A stretch of 32,237 nt of DNA, from the NCBI GenBank assembly GCA_015066975.1, contig SVNI01000014.1, positions 1 to 32,237 of the forward strand. Reading direction: 5' to 3'. Numbering within the stretch: the stretch's first letter is position 1; each line of letters begins with the position of its first letter. This stretch comes from Ruminococcus sp. (GTDB lineage Bacteria > Bacillota > Clostridia > Oscillospirales > Ruminococcaceae). Positions 25,960 to 32,237 of the stretch are shown piece after piece. Under the pieces are notes generated by a model. It searched no databases, was not told the origin of the DNA, and saw nothing but the letters and a program-made list of their open reading frames with translations. Both the position numbers and the translations under genes were made by a program.

Positions 25960-26007
25960 TGTAATTGCTTGCGGACGCTTCACGATTCACAGATACAAGT
26001 AATTACA
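25960..26007 (+). other. Long-range hairpin between rpsD and rpoA
   Basis: TGTAATTGCTT (25960-25970) and AAGTAATTACA (25997-26007) pair over 11 bp with one G-T, closing a 26-base loop, eight bases before the rpoA ribosome site. There is no T tract. It could mark an mRNA processing or translational control point between ribosomal-protein and polymerase genes. Confidence 0.45.
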
Positions 26008-26023
26008 AAATAGGAGGGTTTAT

Positions 26024-26980
26024 ATGCTTGAAAAAATTGAAAAGCCGGAAATTGTTCCCGAAGATTTAAGACCGGACGGAAAGTATGGCAAGTTCGTTCT
26101 GTCCCCGCTGGAACGCGGCTACGGAACTACCCTTGGCAATAGTCTCAGACGCGTTCTTCTTTCCTCGATTCCCGGCGTTGCTGTCAATTTTGTGAAGATT
26201 GACGGAGTGCATCACGAGCTTTCCACAATTCCGGGCGTTAAAGAAGATGTGACAGAAATTATTCTGAGCCTGAAAGGCCTGACTGCCAAACTTTACGGCG
26301 ACGGCCCAAAGACACTTCTGATTGACGCTGAGGGCGAATGCGAAGTCACAGCGGGCGATATTGAAGCAGATTCTGAAGTGACGATTCTGCACCCTGAGAT
26401 GCATATTGCAACTTTGGGCAAGGACGCAAAGCTTCATATGGAAATTACTATTGACAAGGGCAGAGGTTATGTATCCGCTGAAAGAAACAAACAGCAGACA
26501 CAGGACATGCCGCTTGATGTAATTGCCGTAGACAGCATTTATACTCCTGTTTTAAAGGTGAACTATACCGTGGAGAATACACGTCTCGGACAGGTCACCG
26601 ACTATGACAAGCTCACGATGGAGGTATGGACAGACGGTACTATCTCTGCAAAAGAGGCTCTGTCACAGGCAGCCAATCTCCTCAACGAGCATCTGAAACT
26701 GTTCGTCGATTTGTCAGACGAAGCGTGCATTCCCGAAGTTCTCGTAGAGAAAGACGACAAGGGCAAGGAAAAAATCCTTGAGATGACCATTGAGGAACTT
26801 GACTTGTCGGTACGTTCTTTTAATTGCCTGAAACGTGCCGGCATCAATACGGTAGATGACTTGATTAACAAGTCCGAGGAAGAAATGATGAAAGTGCGTA
26901 ATCTCGGCAAGAAGTCTTTTGATGAAGTAAAGGAAAAGCTCCAGTCTCTGGGATTTGACCTTTCTTCGGAAGAAGACTGA
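26024..26980 (+). CDS. rpoA: RNA polymerase alpha subunit
   Basis: Assembly platform of RNA polymerase; its C-terminal domain contacts promoter UP elements and activators. 318 residues. N-terminal domain: [31 protein letters not shown]. Acidic linker around 235-245, then the C-terminal domain with [48 protein letters not shown] before ATG 26024. Confidence 0.98.
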   Translation: MLEKIEKPEIVPEDLRPDGKYGKFVLSPLERGYGTTLGNSLRRVLLSSIPGVAVNFVKIDGVHHELSTIPGVKEDVTEIILSLKGLTAKLYGDGPKTLLIDAEGECEVTAGDIEADSEVTILHPEMHIATLGKDAKLHMEITIDKGRGYVSAERNKQQTQDMPLDVIAVDSIYTPVLKVNYTVENTRLGQVTDYDKLTMEVWTDGTISAKEALSQAANLLNEHLKLFVDLSDEACIPEVLVEKDDKGKEKILEMTIEELDLSVRSFNCLKRAGINTVDDLINKSEEEMMKVRNLGKKSFDEVKEKLQSLGFDLSSEED

Positions 26981-27024
26981 GAGAACGCAAGATGAATGAA
27001 TTTTCGCAAAGGAGTTGAATACTA

Positions 27025-27369
27025 ATGCCGGGTACAAGAAAACTGGGCAGAACGACTGCACACAGAACTGCTATGCTCAGAGCAATGGTAACTTTCCTGC
27101 TGGAAAACGGTCAGGTAGAAACGACTGTAACAAGAGCAAAGGAAGTTCGCAGCGTAGCTGAAAAGATGATTACACTGGGTAAGAACACAGACTTGCACAG
27201 CAAGAGACAGGTGTATTCTTATGTGACCAAAGAAGCTGTTGCGAAGAAGCTGTTTGATGAGATTTCTCCGAAATATGCTGACCGCAAAGGCGGTTATACA
27301 CAGATTATCAAGACAGGTCCACGCCGTGGTGATGCTGCTGAAATGGCAATCATCAAGCTGGTTGACTGA
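27025..27369 (+). CDS. rplQ: Ribosomal protein L17
   Basis: 50S protein near the tunnel exit, 114 residues, last gene of the operon. [39 protein letters not shown] and [19 protein letters not shown] identify it. SD AAAGGAG before ATG 27025. A strong terminator follows 16 bases after the stop. Confidence 0.98.
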   Translation: MPGTRKLGRTTAHRTAMLRAMVTFLLENGQVETTVTRAKEVRSVAEKMITLGKNTDLHSKRQVYSYVTKEAVAKKLFDEISPKYADRKGGYTQIIKTGPRRGDAAEMAIIKLVD

Positions 27370-27384
27370 TGATAAAAATAATTG

Positions 27385-27418
27385 CAGCACAGCAGGAAAA
27401 CTGCTGTGCTGTTTTTAT
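27385..27418 (+). terminator. Terminator of the S10-spc-alpha operon
   Basis: A perfect 11-bp stem (27385-27395 with 27401-27411), loop GAAAA, then TTTTTATT. Confidence 0.92.
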
Positions 27419-27439
27419 TATGCCAAAATGAGATTCTGA

Positions 27440-27468
27440 AAAAAATTCCCCGTCCGGACGGACAGGGG
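27440..27468 (-). terminator. Terminator of the vWA gene
   Basis: On the minus strand an 8-bp stem with one bulge (CCCC-T-GTCC / GGAC-GGGG, 27468-27448) and loop GTCC is followed by AATTTTTTT, eight bases beyond the stop codon. Confidence 0.75.
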
Positions 27469-27475
27469 ATTTGTG

Positions 27476-28123
27476 TTATTTTCCTCGTTTTTTCTTGTCA
27501 GCATCAATGGATTTGCGCCATGCGTTGGAAAGTTTCTTTCCGCTGCGCATTTCGGAAACAGAGGCAGACATTGCATGGAACAGAACGTCAGTTCCTTTAC
27601 TGTCAGCCAGATAATCAACGGAACGTTCTGCTGAAATACCGAGCTTTGCGCCTTCGGTAACGGCATCAATATTCGCACCGATAAAGACGAATTCCCAGCC
27701 GAGTTTTTTCTTTTCTTCAATCAAAGACTTGATTTTCGCATAGTTGAATTCTCGGCTTGCGTTCTCCATGCCATCCGTTGTGATGATGAACATAGTATGT
27801 TCCGGCACATCTTCCGGACGGGCATATTTATGGATATTGCTGATATGATTGATAGTACTGCCGACTGCATCCAGAAGCGCGGTCATTCCGCGAACAGTAT
27901 AATCTTTGCCAGTAAGCGTTTTGATTTCCTGCAAATCCAGACGGTCATGAAGCGTTTCAATTTTGTCATCAAACAGAATTGTTGTAACGAATGCCTTGCC
28001 GTCTTCTTTTTTCTGTTTTTCAATCATGCCGTTGAAACCGCCGATAGTATCTTTTTCCAGGCCGCTCATAGAACCGCTTCGGTCAAGAATGAATACAAGT
28101 TCAGTCGAATTGTTTCCAGCCAT
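27476..28123 (-). CDS. von Willebrand factor A domain protein
   Basis: A 215-residue cytoplasmic protein that is almost entirely one vWA domain. The metal-ion-dependent adhesion site is complete: DRSGSMS (Asp14, Ser16, Ser18), Thr81 in RGMTALLDAV, and Asp117 in ITTDGMENAS. There is no signal peptide, membrane span or partner AAA ATPase next to it. Such stand-alone vWA proteins bind protein partners, but the partner is not known here. ATG 28123 follows AAGGAGG on the minus strand. The C-terminal tail is Lys-rich. Confidence 0.88.
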   Translation of the reverse strand: MAGNNSTELVFILDRSGSMSGLEKDTIGGFNGMIEKQKKEDGKAFVTTILFDDKIETLHDRLDLQEIKTLTGKDYTVRGMTALLDAVGSTINHISNIHKYARPEDVPEHTMFIITTDGMENASREFNYAKIKSLIEEKKKLGWEFVFIGANIDAVTEGAKLGISAERSVDYLADSKGTDVLFHAMSASVSEMRSGKKLSNAWRKSIDADKKKRGK

Positions 28124-28164
28124 GGGAAATTCCTCCTTTTTGAAGAAATAAAATATTACTATTT

Positions 28165-28192
28165 ATTATAACAGAATTTCAACAGAAATCAA
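28165..28192 (-). promoter_or_regulatory. Promoter of the vWA gene
   Basis: On the minus strand TTGATT (28192-28187) and TATAAT (28170-28165) are spaced by 16 bases, about 40 bases before the start codon. Confidence 0.5.
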
Positions 28193-28242
28193 GAAGATTT
28201 TCTGAAAAAACTATGAATTTTTTCTGTATTTCTGTCCGGGGC

Positions 28243-28271
28243 TTGACTTTTTGCCGGAAAAGTTCTATAAT
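28243..28271 (+). promoter_or_regulatory. Promoter of the Nudix-HAD gene
   Basis: TTGACT at 28243-28248 and TATAAT at 28266-28271 with a 17-base spacer, 29 bases before the ATG. It stands back to back with the vWA promoter. Confidence 0.75.
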
Positions 28272-28300
28272 AAAAAAAATTATGAAAAGAGGTTTTGACA

Positions 28301-29488
28301 ATGCCGGAATATCAGGATATTTATGACATTCACAGAAATCTGACAGGCAGAACTGTCCAGAGAGGAAAGCCCAGAAAAAAAGATGAATTCATTCTCGTGA
28401 TTCATCTGCTACTATTCGATAAGCAAGGGCGGTTTCTGGTGCAGAAACGCGTGAAAAATAAGGCAAGCTGGCCGGATATGTGGGATATATCTCTTGGAGG
28501 AATCGCCCAGTCCGGTGATAACAGCCGCTCTGCTGTGACAAGAGAAGCCGAAGAAGAACTCGGTCTGCATCTCGATTTTACCGATACAGAGCCGATTTTT
28601 TCATTCCGAAACTATAATATCTGGGATGATTACTGGATTGCACAGATTGATTCAGAACATCTGGAATTAAAGCTTCAGCCGGAAGAAGTTGCCGAAGCAA
28701 AATGGGTGACTAAACCCGAATGGGAAGCACTTCTGTATACACATCAGGTGATTCCGTACATGTTTCAGTGGACGCTGTTTGAACTCTATGAAAAGCATTT
28801 CCCCGGCACAAGAATTTTCCCATTTGGCAATCCGGCGGAAATCAAGGGTGCATTGTTCGATATGGATGGTCTGCTTCTGGATACAGAGCGTGTCTGCTCT
28901 GAAACGTGGGACAAAGCCGCTGAACTTGTGGGCTTTGCAGATGTCCAGAGAGCAAAAATGGCTTGTATCGGCTTGAATCGTGAAAGTACTATTGCTTTTT
29001 TTGAAAAGACTTACGGCAAAAAATTCGATTATCAGAATTTTCTGGATACTGCCCGGAAACTTACTAAAGAAGCCCTTGCAGAACATGTGCCTGTCAAGGA
29101 GGGTGCGCCTGAAATTCTGCAATTCCTGAAAGAAAAGGACGTAAAGCTTGCGCTGGCAAGCTCTACCAGAGAAGTCACCGTCCGGAAACAGCTCGAAAGA
29201 GCCGGATTACTGCAATATTTTGATGCCGTCATCACGGGCGATATGGTGCAGAACGGCAAGCCGCATCCGGAAATTTTTCAGAAAGCCTGTCATGCCTTGA
29301 ATCTCGAACCGGAAACCAGCATTACGTTTGAGGATTCTATTAATGGCATCCGTAGTGCTTACAGAGCGAAAACTTATCCGATTCATATTCCGGATATTCA
29401 GCCAGAAAATCAGGAGACTGTCGCTTTAAGCTGGAAAAAATTTCCGTCTCTGACAGAAGCTAAGAAATTTCTTGAAAAATTATTATGA
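28301..29488 (+). CDS. Nudix hydrolase - HAD phosphatase fusion protein
   Basis: A 395-residue two-domain enzyme. Residues 1-170 are a Nudix domain of the isopentenyl-diphosphate isomerase-like type (WDISLGGIAQ, YTHQVIPYMF). The Nudix box at 67-89 ends in REAEEELGL, but the first box Glu is Asp73. Residues 180-395 are a HAD domain of the beta-phosphoglucomutase type: DMDGLLLDTE (Asp187, Asp189), LASSTR (motif II), GKPHPEIF (Lys320), TFEDSINGI (motif IV). The join suggests sequential hydrolysis of a pyrophosphate compound, then its monophosphate; the substrate is unknown. Start at ATG 28301, eight bases after AAAAGAGG; an in-frame TTG lies six bases upstream. The stop overlaps a short ATGA start. 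Confidence 0.87.
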   Translation: MPEYQDIYDIHRNLTGRTVQRGKPRKKDEFILVIHLLLFDKQGRFLVQKRVKNKASWPDMWDISLGGIAQSGDNSRSAVTREAEEELGLHLDFTDTEPIFSFRNYNIWDDYWIAQIDSEHLELKLQPEEVAEAKWVTKPEWEALLYTHQVIPYMFQWTLFELYEKHFPGTRIFPFGNPAEIKGALFDMDGLLLDTERVCSETWDKAAELVGFADVQRAKMACIGLNRESTIAFFEKTYGKKFDYQNFLDTARKLTKEALAEHVPVKEGAPEILQFLKEKDVKLALASSTREVTVRKQLERAGLLQYFDAVITGDMVQNGKPHPEIFQKACHALNLEPETSITFEDSINGIRSAYRAKTYPIHIPDIQPENQETVALSWKKFPSLTEAKKFLEKLL

Positions 29489-29607
29489 TAGACTATAGCG
29501 GAGAGACGGCAAAATATCTGCCTTTGATGATGAACGGTTTCTATCTTGTACGATTAGGATGGATAATCAGCAATCAAAAAAAGCAGACTGGAATCGTTTG
29601 CTTCTGA
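29485..29607 (+). CDS. Possible short ORF coupled to the Nudix-HAD gene
   Basis: A 40-codon frame begins ATGATAGAC at 29485, overlapping the previous stop by four bases (ATGA), and runs past the start of the next gene in a different frame. It reads MIDYSGETAKYLPLMMNGFY and ends GIVCF. No family is recognised. It may be a leader for coupled translation, a remnant of a longer gene, or chance. Confidence 0.25.
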   Translation: MIDYSGETAKYLPLMMNGFYLVRLGWIISNQKKQTGIVCF

Positions 29608-29996
29608 AAATTTTTCATGAACGTTATATTGAAAAATATAACGAAATTGAAAACGAATTGACTCCGCAGGAGATACAGGAATCAGAACAATATATTTTAG
29701 AGACAGAACGGGAAATCATGCAGACCGTTTCTGAATTTGAACAGAAAGTGCAAAGATATATTCAAATGATTTTAAGAGATAAAGAAAAATATTTAGAAAA
29801 TGAAAAAATTCTCTATGAAATTGGCGAATTAGAACTTATTTATTACAAAAAATTTGGTCAACATTATGGTTATTCTATGTTCGATAAACCTTCGGCAGAA
29901 GAAACATTTGCAGGTTTAAAAGACTGTATCGAAAATAATCATATTCAGAGATTTAAGCCTATCCCCGAAGATGGGAAGGACTACTGGCAGGATTAA
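29559..29996 (+). CDS. Uncharacterised 145-residue coiled-coil protein
   Basis: No family recognised. The protein is strongly charged and helical. Residues about 15-100 have heptad-like spacing (LLLKIFHERYIEKYNEIENE, ILETEREIMQTVSEFEQKVQ), pointing to a coiled coil, and the C-terminal 45 residues look like a small compact tail ending KDYWQD. No signal or membrane segment. ATG 29559 has only AGG directly before it, a poor ribosome site, so its translation may depend on the upstream frame. The gene's A/T-richer codons differ from the ribosomal operon, in line with low expression. A terminator follows. Confidence 0.6.
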   Translation: MDNQQSKKADWNRLLLKIFHERYIEKYNEIENELTPQEIQESEQYILETEREIMQTVSEFEQKVQRYIQMILRDKEKYLENEKILYEIGELELIYYKKFGQHYGYSMFDKPSAEETFAGLKDCIENNHIQRFKPIPEDGKDYWQD

Positions 29997-30008
29997 TATT
30001 TTTATCGG

Positions 30009-30036
30009 AAAGTCCGGCGACGCACCGGACTTTTTG
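30009..30036 (+). terminator. Intrinsic terminator after the coiled-coil gene
   Basis: A 9-bp stem (30009-30017 with 30025-30033) with a seven-base loop runs into TTTTT. Confidence 0.85.
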
Positions 30037-30118
30037 TATAAATTATGAATTGATTCGCTATCACGTTTCTTTGTAAAAAAATTTACATAATTTTTGTGCA
30101 AAAATTACATAAAAATTC

Positions 30119-30147
30119 TTGACTTTTTGTCATTTTAATTATATAAT
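30119..30147 (+). promoter_or_regulatory. Promoter of the GH5 gene
   Basis: TTGACT at 30119-30124 and TATAAT at 30142-30147 with a 17-base spacer; the start codon is about 68 bases on, leaving a short leader. Confidence 0.8.
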
Positions 30148-30214
30148 GAAATCACAAAGAGAAAACATGCGTTTTCATAAAGAGGTAAAATTTCAAGTTT
30201 GGGGGAAACTAACT

Positions 30215-32089
30215 ATGAAGAATCATAACAAAATGAGCAGATTCGCTGCTATCGCTGCTGTTGCTGCACTGACAGTCACCGGTTTAAGCATTCTGCCAGA
30301 ATCCGCAATCGAGACAAAAGCCGCTTCTCTGACTGGTCAGAATGCACAGAGCATTACTTCACAGATGACTATCGGCTGGAATCTCGGAAACACGCTCGAT
30401 GTCGCTACTACCGGACTGAAAAGCACAACTGCTCCGGGAAAATTCGTTACAAAATGGGGCAATCCCGAACCGACTCAGGAACTGTTCGATACTGTCAAGG
30501 CAGGCGGTTTCAATACCGTCAGAATCCCGACAACTTGGTATGAACATCTTGAATATGATGAATCCAGCCAGATGTATGTTGTCAATGAAAGCTGGATGGA
30601 TTATGTCAAGCAGACTGTCGATTATGCCTATAATCAGGATATGTTTGTCATTCTGAATGTTCATCATGAAGATTTCATCAATGAGAAAGTATTCACAGAT
30701 GAAACTTACGCAGTCGCTGCTAAGAAATTAGGCGACATCTGGACACAGGTTTCTGAAACATTCGCAGATTATGACCAGCATCTGATTTTTGAGGGTATGA
30801 ACGAACCTCGTCAGACCGGAAATCCCAGTGTCAATGAATGGGGCAACGGAACAGGCGATAACGGTTATACAACACAGTATATCAACAATCTGAATGCTGT
30901 TTTCGTGAACACTGTCAGAAGTCAGGGGTCTTCCGCCAATCAGGAAAGACTGCTGATGCTTCCGGGCTATTGTGCTTCTTCTGATTCCACAGCTATCAGA
31001 AATATTGAAATTCCTGCAAATGCCGGAAATGTAGCACTTTCTGTACATGCCTATCTGCCGTATTATTTCACAATGGCAACAGATAGCAAAGCTGTTCACG
31101 AATTCCCCGGTAAGAGCGGATGGGGAGAGGATTATGAATATTCTCTGACAACATTCTTCAACAACATGAAGCAGATTTCTGCTGAAAAGAATACGCCTAT
31201 TATTATCGGTGAATTCAGTGCATCTGATTTTGATAATACAGAATCTCGTGTCAACTGGGCGAAATCCTATCTTTCCAAGGCAAAAGATGCCGGCATTCCG
31301 TGCGTTCTGTGGGATAACAATGTAGTTTCCGTCAATAACGGCGAAGCGCATGGCTATGTATACAGATTAACCAATACATGGTATACACAGTCCGCACCGG
31401 TTATCGAAGCTATGATGGGCGTTTATGGCATTACTCCGACACTTCCGGCTTATGAAGAATATGTTTCTCCGGAATTTTCATGGGATAAAGTGCCGAAGGA
31501 TGAAACATGGGTAGAATTGTTCCGTTCAGCCAAGGGACTCGACCTCGAAGCGTGGAAGCCCTCCGCTCTGGGTCAGTGGAAACAGTATGCCAATGAAAAT
31601 TATGATTTTGTCATGATTTATGAAACCGCAGGCGAACCTGCTCTTGTACTTCAGGACGAAGCCAAGGAAACATGGAATTATGTAAGCGCATCTGATACAG
31701 ATACTCCGTTCTTAGCATATTTCACTTATGAAGATTTGCTTTCTGCAATTGAAGGTACAGACGTTACACTCGAAGAAGAAGATAATCTCTACATGAGTGC
31801 AATGGCACAGGATTTGAAAGTTTACGGTGTGTATGCCGTTCCGAAAAACGGTGCAGAAGTACCTACAGAAACCGAGACTGATACAGAAAGCGAACCCCTG
31901 CCCATTGAAACAGGAGATGTCAATCAGGATGGAACAGTTTCCCTTCTGGATATTATCACACTCCAGAAATTCCTGCTCGGCAAGCCTACAGGGCAGCAGG
32001 TAATGCTCAATGCAGATATGAATCATGACAGCATTCTCAATATCTATGACCTGATTCTGCTGAAAAAACAGCTTCTCAAAGTTCGGTAA
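30215..32089 (+). CDS. GH5 endoglucanase with unassigned module and dockerin
   Basis: Secreted beta-glycanase, 624 residues from ATG 30215 (preceded by GGGGGAAA; the frame runs upstream through the promoter but that part cannot be translated from this transcript). Signal peptide 1-36 (MKNHNKMSRF, Ala-rich core, TKA-AS). The GH5 catalytic domain (about 40-405) has GWNLGNTLD at 54-62, NVHHE, MNEP with acid/base Glu197, HAY near 278-280 and IGEF with nucleophile Glu333. Residues about 415-545 are a separate, unassigned module. An acidic Thr/Glu linker leads to the dockerin at 567-624 with calcium loops GDVNQDGTVSLLD and ADMNHDSILNIYD. The protein should attach to a cohesin scaffold and cut cellulose or related beta-glucans. 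Confidence 0.94.
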   Translation: MKNHNKMSRFAAIAAVAALTVTGLSILPESAIETKAASLTGQNAQSITSQMTIGWNLGNTLDVATTGLKSTTAPGKFVTKWGNPEPTQELFDTVKAGGFNTVRIPTTWYEHLEYDESSQMYVVNESWMDYVKQTVDYAYNQDMFVILNVHHEDFINEKVFTDETYAVAAKKLGDIWTQVSETFADYDQHLIFEGMNEPRQTGNPSVNEWGNGTGDNGYTTQYINNLNAVFVNTVRSQGSSANQERLLMLPGYCASSDSTAIRNIEIPANAGNVALSVHAYLPYYFTMATDSKAVHEFPGKSGWGEDYEYSLTTFFNNMKQISAEKNTPIIIGEFSASDFDNTESRVNWAKSYLSKAKDAGIPCVLWDNNVVSVNNGEAHGYVYRLTNTWYTQSAPVIEAMMGVYGITPTLPAYEEYVSPEFSWDKVPKDETWVELFRSAKGLDLEAWKPSALGQWKQYANENYDFVMIYETAGEPALVLQDEAKETWNYVSASDTDTPFLAYFTYEDLLSAIEGTDVTLEEEDNLYMSAMAQDLKVYGVYAVPKNGAEVPTETETDTESEPLPIETGDVNQDGTVSLLDIITLQKFLLGKPTGQQVMLNADMNHDSILNIYDLILLKKQLLKVR

Positions 32090-32116
32090 GAAAAATACCT
32101 CCATATAATAAATCAT

Positions 32117-32155
32117 AAAATTCCCCTGTATTCTGGTGAGTACAGGGGATTTTTC
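32117..32155 (+). terminator. Intrinsic terminator after the GH5 gene
   Basis: TCCCCTGTA (32122-32130) pairs with TACAGGGGA (32141-32149), with a 10-base loop, then TTTTT. The remaining 80 bases to the window end show nothing I can support. Confidence 0.85.
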
Positions 32156-32237
32156 AATAGAACCTGATTCCGCAAAACTCAAAACGATTCAGCGACTCTG
32201 AGAAAGGTATAAATCCAGCCATTACAATGTCCGAGCG

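Noticed and set aside
30119-30214. Upstream start for the GH5 protein
   Set aside because: The upstream part of the frame covers the promoter (-35 and -10) and lacks signal-peptide character; ATG 30215 gives a normal signal peptide.

Overview
The window looks like chromosomal DNA of a low-to-moderate-GC Firmicute of the Ruminococcus / Oscillospiraceae type. Three things point there. The S10-spc-alpha ribosomal operon has clostridial gene order, including a small KOW protein between map and infA. Promoters and Shine-Dalgarno sites are near consensus. Two secreted proteins end in type-I-like dockerins (a GH5 cellulase and a transglutaminase-like protein), which suggests a cellulosome-forming fibre degrader. 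The species cannot be fixed from the sequence alone.

Layout. 1-1735: the 3' part of metK, overlapped by an endonuclease V gene. 1732-2982 (minus): a GHL10-type lipoprotein converging on nfi. 3157-6364: a VanY-type D,D-carboxypeptidase, a zinc-ribbon/proline-rich protein of unknown function, and MscL. 6615-8525: a secreted transglutaminase-like protein with eight identical-length Thr-rich repeats and a dockerin. 8601-9293 (minus): an XRE regulator with a palindromic operator in its own promoter. 9515-10927: a histidine phosphatase and a membrane protein.

10913-11340 holds the most unusual part of the window. A consensus promoter inside the 3' end of the membrane-protein gene leads into three tandem RNA units. 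Each unit is enclosed by the same two-helix scaffold, with compensatory base changes between units. Units 1 and 3 carry tRNA elements in rearranged order: 3' half (anticodon side, variable loop, T-arm, acceptor 3' strand) first, then acceptor 5' strand and D-arm. The acceptor strands are joined by zero to two bases and the molecule is opened at the anticodon side. These are inside-out (circularly permuted) tRNA-like elements, and I do not recognise them as a described bacterial RNA family.

11406-27416: a second consensus promoter, a structured leader with an apparent attenuator, then one continuous operon of 32 genes from rpsJ to rplQ. It includes secY, adk, map, infA and rpoA and ends at a strong terminator. 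The genes make ribosomal proteins together with the translocon, nucleotide supply, methionine trimming, initiation factor 1 and the RNA polymerase alpha subunit.

27448-32237: a von Willebrand A protein (minus), a Nudix-HAD fusion, an unknown coiled-coil protein and a GH5 cellulase with an unassigned C-terminal module and a dockerin, each bounded by recognisable promoters and/or terminators.
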